A stretch of DNA of 64,000 nucleotides from Ga0077555 sp046154645 (GCA_046154645.1 JBJXDZ010000033.1:55408-119407), one strand, 5' to 3'; numbered from the stretch's first letter, positions 33,640 to 42,295 are shown. Notes: generated by a model from the sequence alone, not told the origin. Numbers and translations are program-made.

Positions 33640-36288
33640 ATGCGTATCGTCGTTCACGGACAGGATGCCTTCGGCAAGGCCGTCCTGGAGAAACTACTCG
33701 CGCGCGGTGAGAACATCGTCGCCGTCTGCTGTGCGCCGGACAAGGCTGGCAAAGCGGATGATCCGCTGAAGGTCTTTGCCATGGAGAAGGGCCTGCCCGT
33801 GCACCAGCCGAAGAGCTGGAAGACGCCGGAAGCCCTCGAACTGATGAAGAGCTTCAATGCCGACGTTTGCATGATGGCCTATGTGCTCCTGTTCGTGCCG
33901 CAGCCCGTGCTCGATGCGCCAAAGCTTGGCACCTTCCAGTACCATCCCTCGCTGCTGCCCGATCACCGCGGCCCGTCCTCGATCAATTGGCCGATCGCCA
34001 TGGGCAAGACCAAGACCGGCCTCACCATCTTCTGGCCGGACGAGGGGCTCGATGAAGGCCCGATCCTGCTGCAGAAAACGGTCGACATCGGCCCCGACGA
34101 GACGCTGGGCGACGTCTATTTCAAAAAGCTGTTCCCCATCGGCGTCGATGCCATGCTGGAGAGCCTCGATCTGGTCAAAGCCGGCAAGGCGCCCAAGATC
34201 GACCAGGGTCTGAAGGCCGATCCAAAGAAGGGCTCCTATGAGAGCTGGTTCAAGAAGGACATCGCCGAGATCGACTGGTCGAAGTCGGCAGCCGATGTCT
34301 ACAACACCATTCGTGCGGCGAATCCGGCCCCTGGCGCCTGGAGCACCATCGGCGGCCAGAAGATCGACATCTTCGACAGCGCGCGCGTAACCGGTGTCGG
34401 CATTCCCGGCGAGGTGGTGGCGATCAACGCCGAGGGAGTAACAGTCGCGGCTGCCGATGGCCGCATCCTGATCAAACGCGTTCGCGGCGCTGACGGCAAG
34501 AAAATCGCTGCCGCCGAGTGGGCGAAATCCGCCGACATTCTCGTCGGTTCCGCATTCGCCGCCCCGGCTCCCAAAGCCGCCGAGCCCGACAAGAAAGCAG
34601 CCGGAGGAAAAGCCGTGGTCAGATCCGATATCGAAATTGCACGCGACGCGAAGAAAAAGCCGATCCAGGAGATCGGCGCCAAGCTCGGCATCCCGAGCGA
34701 GCACCTGCTGCCCTTCGGCCATGACAAGGCGAAGATCTCCGACGCCTTCATCAAGTCGCTCGAGGGCAAGAAGGATGGCAAGCTGATCCTGGTTACTGCC
34801 ATCAACCCGACGCCGGCCGGGGAAGGCAAGACGACGACCACGGTTGGCCTTGGCGATGGGCTCAACCACATCGGCAAGAAGGCGGCCATCTGCCTGCGTG
34901 AGCCTTCGCTCGGCCCCTGCTTCGGCGTCAAGGGTGGTGCCGCCGGTGGCGGCTATGCCCAGGTGGTGCCGATGGAGGATATCAATCTCCATTTCACCGG
35001 CGACTTCCACGCCATCACGTCGGCACACAACCTGCTGTCGGCGATGATCGACAACCACATCTACTGGGGCAACGCTCAGAACATCGACACGCGCCGCGTC
35101 GTGTGGCGTCGTGTCATGGACATGAACGACCGGGCGCTGCGCGAGAACGTGATCTCGCTCGGTGGCGTGGCGAACGGTTTTCCCCGTGAATCCGGCTTTG
35201 ACATTACGGTCGCCTCCGAAGTCATGGCGATCCTGTGCCTCGCCAATGACCTCAAGGATCTCGAGAAGCGCTTGGGCGACATCGTCGTCGCTTATCGCCG
35301 CGATCGCACGCCCGTCTATGCCCGTGACATCAAGGCCGATGGCGCCATGACGGTGCTGCTGGCGCAGGCGATGCAGCCGAATCTCGTGCAGACCCTCGAA
35401 AACAGCCCGGCGCTGATCCACGGCGGTCCATTCGCCAACATCGCCCACGGCTGCAACTCGGTCGTCGCCACCAAGGCCGCGTTGAAGCTCGCCGACTACG
35501 TGGTGACCGAGGCCGGCTTCGGTGCCGATCTCGGCGCCGAGAAGTTCTTCGACATCAAGTGCCGCAAGGCTGGTCTGAAACCGGCAGCAGCCGTGATCGT
35601 CGCCACCGTGCGCGCGATCAAGATGAACGGCGGCGTCAAGAAGGAGGATCTCGGTAAGGAAAACCTCGAGGCCGTCAAGAAGGGCCTCGCCAACCTCGGC
35701 CGCCACATCGAGAACGTGAAGTCCTTCGGCGTGCCCGCAGTGGTCGGCATCAATCACTTCATTTCCGACACCGACGCCGAAGTGGCGATCGTCATGGACT
35801 ATGTGAAGGGCCTCGGCTCAGAGTGCTTCCTCAACAAGCATTGGGCCCAGGGCGGCAAGGGCATCGCGGCGATGGCCAAACGCGTGGCCGAGATCGCCGA
35901 TAGCGGCGTCGCCAACTTTGCCCCGATCTATCCAGATGACATGGGGCTGCTGGCCAAGATCGAGACGATTGCCAAGAAAATCTACCGCGCCGACGGCGTC
36001 GTGGCGGAGAAGGCGATCCGCGACCAGCTCAAGACCTGGGAGGACATGGGCTACGGCCGCCTGCCCGTGTGCATCGCCAAAACGCAGTACACGTTCTCGA
36101 CCGATCCCAACCAGCGCGGCGCGCCGACCGGCTTCACGATTCCCGTACGCGAGGTGCGCCTCTCGGCGGGCGCGGGCTTCATCGTCGCCATCTGCGGTGA
36201 GATCATGACCATGCCCGGCCTGCCCAAGGCGCCGTCGGCGGAGTTCATTCGCTTCAATGACAAGGGCCAGATCGACGGGCTGTTTTGA
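33640..36288 (+). CDS. Fusion: 10-formyl-THF hydrolase-like formyltransferase domain + formate-tetrahydrofolate ligase
   Basis: 882 residues. Residues 1-305 match the N-terminal hydrolase/formyltransferase part of 10-formyl-THF dehydrogenase (ALDH1L1): YHPSLLPDHRGPSSINW with catalytic His102, and FWPDEGLDEGPILLQ with Asp138; residues about 200-300 form the C-terminal formyltransferase subdomain. An Ala/Pro/Lys linker (about 306-325) joins it to a complete formate-THF ligase (326-882), including the nucleotide loop TPAGEGKTTT (391-400). The ligase makes 10-formyl-THF from formate, ATP and THF. It is third in the oxc-frc transcript, so it would assimilate oxalate-derived formate. The first domain may hydrolyse or transfer the formyl group. 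I know of no characterised protein with this order. Confidence 0.92.
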   Translation: MRIVVHGQDAFGKAVLEKLLARGENIVAVCCAPDKAGKADDPLKVFAMEKGLPVHQPKSWKTPEALELMKSFNADVCMMAYVLLFVPQPVLDAPKLGTFQYHPSLLPDHRGPSSINWPIAMGKTKTGLTIFWPDEGLDEGPILLQKTVDIGPDETLGDVYFKKLFPIGVDAMLESLDLVKAGKAPKIDQGLKADPKKGSYESWFKKDIAEIDWSKSAADVYNTIRAANPAPGAWSTIGGQKIDIFDSARVTGVGIPGEVVAINAEGVTVAAADGRILIKRVRGADGKKIAAAEWAKSADILVGSAFAAPAPKAAEPDKKAAGGKAVVRSDIEIARDAKKKPIQEIGAKLGIPSEHLLPFGHDKAKISDAFIKSLEGKKDGKLILVTAINPTPAGEGKTTTTVGLGDGLNHIGKKAAICLREPSLGPCFGVKGGAAGGGYAQVVPMEDINLHFTGDFHAITSAHNLLSAMIDNHIYWGNAQNIDTRRVVWRRVMDMNDRALRENVISLGGVANGFPRESGFDITVASEVMAILCLANDLKDLEKRLGDIVVAYRRDRTPVYARDIKADGAMTVLLAQAMQPNLVQTLENSPALIHGGPFANIAHGCNSVVATKAALKLADYVVTEAGFGADLGAEKFFDIKCRKAGLKPAAAVIVATVRAIKMNGGVKKEDLGKENLEAVKKGLANLGRHIENVKSFGVPAVVGINHFISDTDAEVAIVMDYVKGLGSECFLNKHWAQGGKGIAAMAKRVAEIADSGVANFAPIYPDDMGLLAKIETIAKKIYRADGVVAEKAIRDQLKTWEDMGYGRLPVCIAKTQYTFSTDPNQRGAPTGFTIPVREVRLSAGAGFIVAICGEIMTMPGLPKAPSAEFIRFNDKGQIDGLF
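34601..34617 (+). promoter_or_regulatory. Internal ribosome-binding site and GTG start for a free-standing ligase
   Basis: Inside the fusion gene, GGAGG (34603-34607) lies seven bases before an in-frame GTG (34615-34617, Val326). Starting there would yield a 557-residue formate-THF ligase, the normal length of Fhs, with N-terminus VRSDIEIA. This fits either a relic of two once-separate genes or dual translation of full-length and short products. Confidence 0.6.
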
Positions 36289-36295
36289 CGAGCCT

Positions 36296-36321
36296 GGGGT
36301 CAGACCCAAGGGTCTGACCCC
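36296..36321. repeat. Near-perfect palindrome between the fhs fusion and the V4R-like gene
   Basis: GGGGTCAGACCC-AA-GGGTCTGACCCC: two 12-base arms with only AA between them. It starts 8 bp after the fusion stop. Palindromes built on GGGTCTGACCCC recur in many proteobacterial intergenic regions; here it could serve as an mRNA end-stabilising hairpin. Confidence 0.6.
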
Positions 36322-36341
36322 GACGCACTCCGGAGCATTCC

Positions 36342-36863
36342 ATGGCCGACCCGCAAGTTCCCATCGATGTCGATCCCGCGACCGGCATCTGGTCGACCGA
36401 TGGCCTGCCGATGATCTACATGCCGCGCCATTTTTTCGTGAACTACTATGCGGCGATGGACGGGGAACTTGGGCGGGACCGGCACGCAGCGCTGTTGTAC
36501 GCCGCCAGTCACAAGTCCGCAGTGGAGTGGGCGACGGCGGAGGCCAAGACGCACGGGCTCAGGGATGTGGCGGTGTTCCGGCACTATTTGAACCGCCTGT
36601 CGCAGCGCGGCTGGGGGCGCTTCACGATCGAAGCCGTAGACCTCCTGGGACCAGCCGCGCGCGTCCGCGTCGACAGTTCGGCATTTGCCTTGCAGCTTGG
36701 CCGCACCGGGCACTGCGAATGCTCGATGTTTGCTGGCTCATTGGCCGGCTGTCTCGAATGGGCGGCGGGAGACGCAGGCCAGCCTGCAGCCGTGATCGCC
36801 GAGGAAACGCAATGCCTGTCGCAAGGGCACGCGCACTGCACATTCACGGTGCAGCGCGTCTGA
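36342..36863 (+). CDS. V4R-like (4-vinyl reductase domain) protein
   Basis: 173 residues. No signal peptide. The C-terminal half, with SMFAGSLAGCLEWAAG and EETQCLSQGHAHCTFTV, resembles the V4R small-molecule-binding domain, whose end carries Glu, Cys, Gly and Cys in E-x2-C-x3-G-x3-C. The N-terminal part (MIYMPRHFFVNYYAAMDGELG) fits related uncharacterised proteins of Hyphomicrobiales. It follows the fusion gene by 53 bp on the same strand and is the last member of the oxalate set. It may be a ligand-binding or zinc protein; function is unknown. Confidence 0.65.
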   Translation: MADPQVPIDVDPATGIWSTDGLPMIYMPRHFFVNYYAAMDGELGRDRHAALLYAASHKSAVEWATAEAKTHGLRDVAVFRHYLNRLSQRGWGRFTIEAVDLLGPAARVRVDSSAFALQLGRTGHCECSMFAGSLAGCLEWAAGDAGQPAAVIAEETQCLSQGHAHCTFTVQRV

Positions 36864-36871
36864 GGCCCGGC

Positions 36872-37471
36872 TTAGTCGAGCTTCAGATCGGCCATGCGCA
36901 CGGCTAACTCCGGCACCAGTAGCGGCACCAGAGGATCTGTCGCTGCAACTTCACGCAATTGACCAAATCCATCGGGACCGGGGTCGCGATGCACCGTGGT
37001 CATAAGCGTGGCGGCATCCACCACCCAGTATTCGCGCCCGCCGTGTTGAGCGTAGAGCTTCGCCTTGGTGGTCAAATCAACGGTCAGGCCCGAAGCGGCT
37101 ATTTCCAGAACCAGGAGGGCTGTATCTCCGCGAACGTCGGGCGGGCGGACACCCGCATCGTGAATGAAGATGTCGGGCTTGGCATATGTATCGTCGGTGA
37201 GGTTGAGTTGCCGCTCGGTTCGAACCCGGATCGATGCCGCCGCTCTCGAACGGAAACAATCTTCGATCTCACTCGCCACGACCTCGTGCCGCCGCCCGAC
37301 TGGTGGCATCGGCACCATCTCCCCGCCAATGAGCTCGAACCGATCCTCGGCGGTGAAGGCCCCAAGCTCCGTCAACCGCACAAGCTCAGCCGTGGTCCAC
37401 CGCCAGCGTGGCAGGCCCTCGGCAGCTTGCGTTGATCGTTGCTTGCTCGCCAGATGCGTGAGTTCATTCAT
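36872..37471 (-). CDS. Uma2 family endonuclease-like protein (DUF820)
   Basis: 199 residues. FELIGGEMVPMPPVGRRHEVV, KPDIFI, LVLEIAASG and the KAKLYAQHGGREYWVVD block form the PD-(D/E)XK-type active site of Uma2 proteins. The family is very common in cyanobacteria and scattered elsewhere; its biological role is unclear, though a nuclease fold is clear. It is convergent to the V4R-like gene (9 bp apart). Probably an accessory gene. Confidence 0.85.
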   Translation of the reverse strand: MNELTHLASKQRSTQAAEGLPRWRWTTAELVRLTELGAFTAEDRFELIGGEMVPMPPVGRRHEVVASEIEDCFRSRAAASIRVRTERQLNLTDDTYAKPDIFIHDAGVRPPDVRGDTALLVLEIAASGLTVDLTTKAKLYAQHGGREYWVVDAATLMTTVHRDPGPDGFGQLREVAATDPLVPLLVPELAVRMADLKLD

Positions 37472-37518
37472 ACGCGCAAACCTATCACAGAACCCTCAAT
37501 TAGCGGAAGCCGCAGCCC

Positions 37519-38577
37519 TCATCGCGCAACCGCTGCCTTGCCGCCTTCGATCGCCTCACGGCCGCCGCCGTGCTGCACAAGGGCTTCGATGCGGTTGGCC
37601 ATCGAGGGATGGGTCGCGAACCAGCCGGTGATGCGATCTTCCAGCGGGTTCTCGATGAAGAAGGCCTCCATGCGCGAGGGCACCTCCATGTGGGCGCGTG
37701 TATCGATCTTTTTCAGCGCGCGAATGAGTGCGTCCGGATTCTTGGTCAACTCAACAGCGCCGGCGTCGGCCAGATATTCGCGCGAACGGGAGAGCGCAAA
37801 GCGAATGAGCGTCGAGATGCCGTAGGTGATGATGATGACGACGACCGCGAGAATGATGGCGGCTATGGCGCCGCCGCCACCCTTCGAGCCACTCGAAGTG
37901 TTGTCGGACTCGGAACTCGATGACGCGCGATCCTCGCTCGACCGCCGGCTGCGCGGCGGGAAGCCATACGGGAAATCCCAGCCGCGCATGATCAGATCGC
38001 CGAAAAACGCGAACACGCCGGCAAAGATGATGGCGACGACGAGCAGCTGCGTATCCTTGTTGCGGATGTGCGTGAGTTCATGCGCGAGGACCGCTTCCAT
38101 CTCTTCGTTGTCGAGGGCATCGATCAGCCCCTTCGTCACCGTGACGGCATACTGGCTCTCATTGAGACCGGAGGCAAAAGCGTTAAGCGCGGCGTCATCG
38201 ATGATCTGCAGCTTGGGCATGGTAATGCCGCGCGAGATGCAGAGGTTTTCCAGCGCATTGTAGAGGCGCGGCTCTTCCTCCCGCGTCACCGAACGCGCGC
38301 CTGTGGCATAGTTGGTCATGGCTGTGTTGGCGACATAGGCGATGGCGAACCAGACAAAGGCCACCAGCATGGCTACCGGCCAGAGGCGCTTGTAGGTCTC
38401 GGCCGTGTTGGCCAGATGCACACTTAGCGGGGCGTGCATCATGTCCATGGTGGCGTTGGCAATCAGCATCAGCGAGAAGGTCAGCGCCTGCAGCAGCAAC
38501 ACGAAGCCGGCGAGCAGGATGGCCGAGCGGATCCGGTTGGTCTGGATGTGGCCATAGAGGCCGTAGGACTGGAACAT
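37519..38577 (-). CDS. M48 family membrane metallopeptidase (HtpX-like)
   Basis: 352 residues from the ATG at 38577 (a GTG directly before also fits). Two N-terminal membrane helices (about 19-40, 68-88), then the zinc motif HELTH (166-170) and the third zinc ligand Glu in REYLADAGAVEL. A Ser-rich insert (about 210-235) and another hydrophobic segment (about 236-258) follow. HtpX-type enzymes degrade misfolded membrane proteins. The upstream LemA gene on the same strand is a frequent partner. Confidence 0.88.
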   Translation of the reverse strand: MFQSYGLYGHIQTNRIRSAILLAGFVLLLQALTFSLMLIANATMDMMHAPLSVHLANTAETYKRLWPVAMLVAFVWFAIAYVANTAMTNYATGARSVTREEEPRLYNALENLCISRGITMPKLQIIDDAALNAFASGLNESQYAVTVTKGLIDALDNEEMEAVLAHELTHIRNKDTQLLVVAIIFAGVFAFFGDLIMRGWDFPYGFPPRSRRSSEDRASSSSESDNTSSGSKGGGGAIAAIILAVVVIIITYGISTLIRFALSRSREYLADAGAVELTKNPDALIRALKKIDTRAHMEVPSRMEAFFIENPLEDRITGWFATHPSMANRIEALVQHGGGREAIEGGKAAVAR

Positions 38578-38634
38578 CACTGTCCTGCCTTCCTCGCGGC
38601 AACGTGCCGTGTCGATGTTGACGCAAATTCGCGA

Positions 38635-39210
38635 TCAGAACTTGACGTTCGGCACCGTTGAGACGGCTTTGCGCTCGCCCTCGTCGAGATTGAAGAAATC
38701 TTGCGGGTTGAATCCGAGAGCGCCGGCGAACAGCACGGCGGGGAAGCTTTCGCGCCGGCTGTTGTACTCGGAGGCGGCGTTGTTGAAGAAGCGGCGGGCG
38801 GCGGCGATCTTGTTCTCGATGTCGGAGAGTTCGCTCTGCAGTTGCTGGAAGTTGGTGTTGGCCTTCAAGTCAGGATAAGCCTCGGCCAGTGCGATCAGGC
38901 GACCAATGGCACCGGAGAGTTGACCCTCTGCTGCGGCCTGCCCCGCCGAGCCCTGCTGAGCACCCATAGCCGAATTGCGGGCCTTGATGACGGCGTCGAG
39001 TGTGTCCTTCTCGTGACTGGCATAGCCCTTGACCGTCTCGACGAGGTTGGGGACGAGGTCATGCCTCTGCTTCAACTGCACGTCGATGTCGCTGAAGGCC
39101 TGTCGGCAGCGATTGCGCATGGACACGAGCCCATTGTACGTGCCGATCAGCAGCAACGCCAAGGCCGCCAGCACGCCGAGAACAATCCATCCCGTTCCGA
39201 TACCGCTCAT
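38635..39210 (-). CDS. LemA family protein
   Basis: 191 residues from the ATG at 39210. One N-terminal membrane helix (about 7-24) and a long helical body with NGLVSMRNRCRQAFSDIDVQLKQRHDLVPNLVETVKGYA, the LemA hallmark, then EAYPDLKANTNFQQLQSELSDIENKI. Function is poorly understood; it is membrane-bound with a helical cytoplasmic or periplasmic part. Its pairing with an M48 peptidase is conserved in many bacteria. Confidence 0.93.
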   Translation of the reverse strand: MSGIGTGWIVLGVLAALALLLIGTYNGLVSMRNRCRQAFSDIDVQLKQRHDLVPNLVETVKGYASHEKDTLDAVIKARNSAMGAQQGSAGQAAAEGQLSGAIGRLIALAEAYPDLKANTNFQQLQSELSDIENKIAAARRFFNNAASEYNSRRESFPAVLFAGALGFNPQDFFNLDEGERKAVSTVPNVKF

Positions 39211-39304
39211 ATCCGTCACTCCCCGAAGGTTGCAGATATTGAACGCGTATCACAACTGGGCGCGGCAATCACGTCACATCGCATAGCATCCTTGTGAACG
39301 ATGG

Positions 39305-40549
39305 TCATCGTGGCGCACGAGGCCGTTCCAGCACTGCTACGGCTTCCAGATGCGGCGTGAACAGGAATTGATCGACGGGCGTGATCGACGTGATCCCATA
39401 ACCGCCGCCGACCAGCGTCCGCAGATCGCGCGCCAGCGTGGCCGGGTTACAGGAGACGGCAACAACTGTCCGCACCTTCGATTTCGCCAACTGCTCGGCC
39501 TGCGCCTTCGCACCGGCGCGCGGTGGATCGAACACCACCAAATCGAAGGTGTCCAACTCGCGCGGCGACAGGGGATCGAGAAAGAGATCGCGCACCTTGG
39601 CCTCAATGGGTTTCAAGCCTTGGGCCTTGCGTGCTGCGTGGGTCAGCGCATCGATCAAGGAGCGGTCGCTATCGATGGCCAGCACCTGAGCTTGTCGCGC
39701 CAGCGCGAAGGTGAACGTGCCCAGCCCCGCAAACAAGTCAGCGACCCGTTTGGCCTTGCGCGCGGCTCCGGCCGCGATGGCTGCCATCGCCTGCTCGGAT
39801 TGTTGCGCGGCCTGCAGAAAGGCCCCGGGTGGCGGCACAACGGCGACGCCTGAGATCGCGAGCACCGGTTCGCCATACGCAACGAAAATGTCACCCGCCA
39901 CCGACAGTCGCGCCAATCGCTGCCGTGCCACCGCCTCGGTGATGCGATGGCGCTCACCTGGGGCCAGTTCGGCACGCCCGGCTGCAAAGGCGACGTCGAG
40001 ACCGGCCGAGGTCTCAATCACCGTGACATGGGTTTCCAGCTTTGCCGGCAGCAACATGCTTGCCAGCGCGCGCAGACCCGGCAATGCCGCCACGATCCGC
40101 GACGTCAGGATGGCACAGTCGAGCAAGTTCTCCACCTCACTCGAGCGGCGTCCATGGAAGCCGAGCGCGATGTCGTCGCCGCTACGGCGCACGGCCAGCA
40201 CCGCACGCCGACGCGAGTCCAGCGGCGCCGAGATCATCGGTTGCAATGCGACATCGAGGCCCTGCGTGCGCAAGGCGTTGGTCAGCAGCGTCGGCTTCCA
40301 ATTGCGGTAGGCAGCGTCCGTCATGTGCTGGAGCGCACAGCCGCCGCAGCGTTCGACATGCGAGCAAAGCGGCTGCAACCGGCGATCGGGACTGACAGTG
40401 GAGCCGACCCGACGCGGCACTCCGTCGCCGAGCGCCACCTGCTCGCCAGGCAACACACCGGCCACATAGACTGGGGCACCCGCCACATCGACGACACCAT
40501 CGCCGGCTGCGCCGAGCCGAACCACTGCGTGGATGTCTTCAGGTGCCAT
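39305..40549 (-). CDS. Class I SAM-dependent RNA methyltransferase (TrmA/RlmD family)
   Basis: 414 residues from the ATG at 40549. The N-terminal part carries CSHVERCGGCALQHM, the Cys set that binds a [4Fe-4S] cluster in RlmD-type enzymes. The SAM domain contains KRVADLFAGLGTFTFALA, and the catalytic end has FDPPRAGAKAQ and VAVSCNPATLARD, with the nucleophile Cys in SCNP. Predicted to make 5-methyluridine in rRNA or tRNA. Its start overlaps the tlyA-like stop by 11 bp, so the two RNA-modifying genes are coupled. Confidence 0.88.
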   Translation of the reverse strand: MAPEDIHAVVRLGAAGDGVVDVAGAPVYVAGVLPGEQVALGDGVPRRVGSTVSPDRRLQPLCSHVERCGGCALQHMTDAAYRNWKPTLLTNALRTQGLDVALQPMISAPLDSRRRAVLAVRRSGDDIALGFHGRRSSEVENLLDCAILTSRIVAALPGLRALASMLLPAKLETHVTVIETSAGLDVAFAAGRAELAPGERHRITEAVARQRLARLSVAGDIFVAYGEPVLAISGVAVVPPPGAFLQAAQQSEQAMAAIAAGAARKAKRVADLFAGLGTFTFALARQAQVLAIDSDRSLIDALTHAARKAQGLKPIEAKVRDLFLDPLSPRELDTFDLVVFDPPRAGAKAQAEQLAKSKVRTVVAVSCNPATLARDLRTLVGGGYGITSITPVDQFLFTPHLEAVAVLERPRAPR

Positions 40550-41291
40550 AGATTGCCCCAAGCAGGAACTCGGTATTGCCATCGCCACCCTTCAGGGGAC
40601 TCTCCAGGGTGCCAAGCACACGCCAGCCTGGACGCGCGGCGAGCCACGCCACGACCGCCTCTACCACATCCTGGTGCACATCCGTATCGGTGACGACGCC
40701 ATCTTTAGGGATCCACGTCGGCTCGGCCTCGAACTGCGGTTTGATCAGCGCCACCAGCCAGCAGCCCGGCGCCGCCAGTTCCAGCGCCGCCGGCAGTGCC
40801 TTGCGCAGCGAGATGAAGCTGACGTCGGCGACGATTGCACCGATGGGGTCGGCGATCACTTCGGCGTCGAGGCGGCGCGCATCGGTTTCCTCGAGTGAGA
40901 CCACGCGTGGATCGGCGGCGAGATCGGGATGCAATTGCGCCCGGCCGTTGTCGACGGCATAGACCTTGGCGGCGCCATCTTGCAGCAGCACCTCCGTGAA
41001 ACCTCCGGTGGACGCTCCGACATCCAGGCAATTGCGGCCGCTGGACGACAGCCCGAACGCTTGCAGCGCCGGTCGCAGCTTCAACGCCCCGCGCGAGATG
41101 TAATCGCCGGCCCCTGGCGCCAAATCGATACGGCTCGCGGCAGTTACCATGTAGGCCGTGCGGAGCATGACAGCGCCATTCACCGAGACTTCACCGCGCT
41201 TGATGATGTCGCGCGCCCGAGCCCGCGATACCACCAGCCCGCGCGCAACGAGGGCCACGTCGAGACGCAGTTTTTGCTGTTCTTCCGCCAT
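40539..41291 (-). CDS. TlyA family rRNA methyltransferase (S4 + FtsJ domains)
   Basis: 250 residues from the ATG at 41291 (MAEEQQKLRL); the frame extends 10 codons further. Residues about 6-60 form an S4 RNA-binding domain (ARARDIIKRGEVSVNG). The FtsJ-like SAM domain follows with CLDVGASTGGFTEVLLQDGA and YAVDNGRAQLH, then DVSFISLRKALPA and the catalytic Lys in LIKPQFE. TlyA methylates 16S and 23S rRNA as 2'-O-methylcytidine; some are called hemolysins from heterologous effects. Confidence 0.9.
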   Translation of the reverse strand: MAEEQQKLRLDVALVARGLVVSRARARDIIKRGEVSVNGAVMLRTAYMVTAASRIDLAPGAGDYISRGALKLRPALQAFGLSSSGRNCLDVGASTGGFTEVLLQDGAAKVYAVDNGRAQLHPDLAADPRVVSLEETDARRLDAEVIADPIGAIVADVSFISLRKALPAALELAAPGCWLVALIKPQFEAEPTWIPKDGVVTDTDVHQDVVEAVVAWLAARPGWRVLGTLESPLKGGDGNTEFLLGAIYGT

Positions 41292-41493
41292 CATCGAGAG
41301 TGTAGGCTCTGATATCGTCAATTCGCGAGGCCTTTGGTCCGATCACGCAAGTGTGACACACATCGGGTAGATCGGCTCCGGTCCTGCCGGCGTTCTTGAG
41401 GTGCGTTTTTGGAACCAGCCTCCGACACCGACCCACCCTGACCCATGCCCACCCTTCTTCGCGCCCCCCGTTCCCCCGAAAGGAGCATTCACC

Positions 41494-42216
41494 ATGAATC
41501 GCCGTCACACGCTGCATTTGACTGCCGGCGCTGTCGCTGCGCTCGCCGCCCCGGCACTGATCGGTCGGGCTTCGGTCGCCATGGCTCAGCAGAAAGCGCC
41601 GATCTTTACCTTGCCGCCGCTCGGCTATGCTTACGAGGCGCTGGAGCCACACATCGACGCCGCGACCATGGGCTTTCACCACAAGAACCATCACAACGCC
41701 TTCATCGGCATTCTGAATGCCCAAGCCGAGAAATGGCCGGATCTGGCCGCCAAACCGATCGTCGACATCCTGTCCAATCTGCCAACCGTGCCCGAAGCGG
41801 TGCGCACGCCCGTTCGCAATGCCGGCGGCGGGCACTGGAACCACACCTTCTTCTGGGATGTCATGACGCCGGGTGGCCCAAAGGCCCCGCCCGAGGAATT
41901 GAACGCCGCCATCAATGGGGCATTTGGCGACCTGGCCAAGATGAAGGAAGCCATCAATCAGGCTGCCATGACCCGCTTCGGTTCAGGCTGGGCTTGGCTG
42001 GTGTTGACCAAGGACAAGAAGCTCGCCGCCGTCAACACGCCGTACCAGGACACCCCACACATGGAGCTTGGCGCCAAGCCGTTGCTCGGCATCGACGTTT
42101 GGGAACACGCCTATTACCTGAAGCACCAGTACCGCCGTGCAGATTATCTCGCCGCCTGGTGGAATACGGTGCACTGGGGCAAGGTCGCCGACAACCTCAA
42201 GAAGGCCGCCACCTGA
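41494..42216 (+). CDS. Exported Fe/Mn superoxide dismutase
   Basis: 240 residues from the ATG at 41494 (AAAGGAG upstream). The first about 32 residues (MNRRHTLHLTAG then a hydrophobic run ending SVAMAQ) form a twin-arginine-like or Sec signal, so the enzyme should be periplasmic. Metal ligands by position are His62 (MGFHHKNHHN), His117 (HWNHTFFW), and Asp and His in GIDVWEHAYY. GGGHWNH can use Fe or Mn. It removes superoxide; an exported SOD is less common than the cytosolic one. It is divergent to tlyA. Confidence 0.92.
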   Translation: MNRRHTLHLTAGAVAALAAPALIGRASVAMAQQKAPIFTLPPLGYAYEALEPHIDAATMGFHHKNHHNAFIGILNAQAEKWPDLAAKPIVDILSNLPTVPEAVRTPVRNAGGGHWNHTFFWDVMTPGGPKAPPEELNAAINGAFGDLAKMKEAINQAAMTRFGSGWAWLVLTKDKKLAAVNTPYQDTPHMELGAKPLLGIDVWEHAYYLKHQYRRADYLAAWWNTVHWGKVADNLKKAAT

Positions 42217-42271
42217 GCGACTCTTGTCGGGTTCCCGCGACGTTGCGCCCGATCGCTGCCTCAACAAAAAT

Positions 42272-42295
42272 GGCCCCGGCGTCAAAGCCGGGGCC
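42272..42295 (-). terminator. GC-rich hairpin with a T run on the minus strand
   Basis: GGCCCCGGC, loop of 6, GCCGGGGCC. On the minus strand it is followed by ATTTTTG, as in an intrinsic terminator; on the plus strand the run of A precedes it. No minus-strand gene leads into it, so it may simply fold at the end of the SOD transcript. Confidence 0.5.

Noticed and set aside
33694..35757. 687-residue open frame on the minus strand opposite the fhs fusion
   Set aside because: Shadow of the high-GC plus-strand gene; the plus strand has clear Fhs and formyltransferase motifs and the opposite frame has none.
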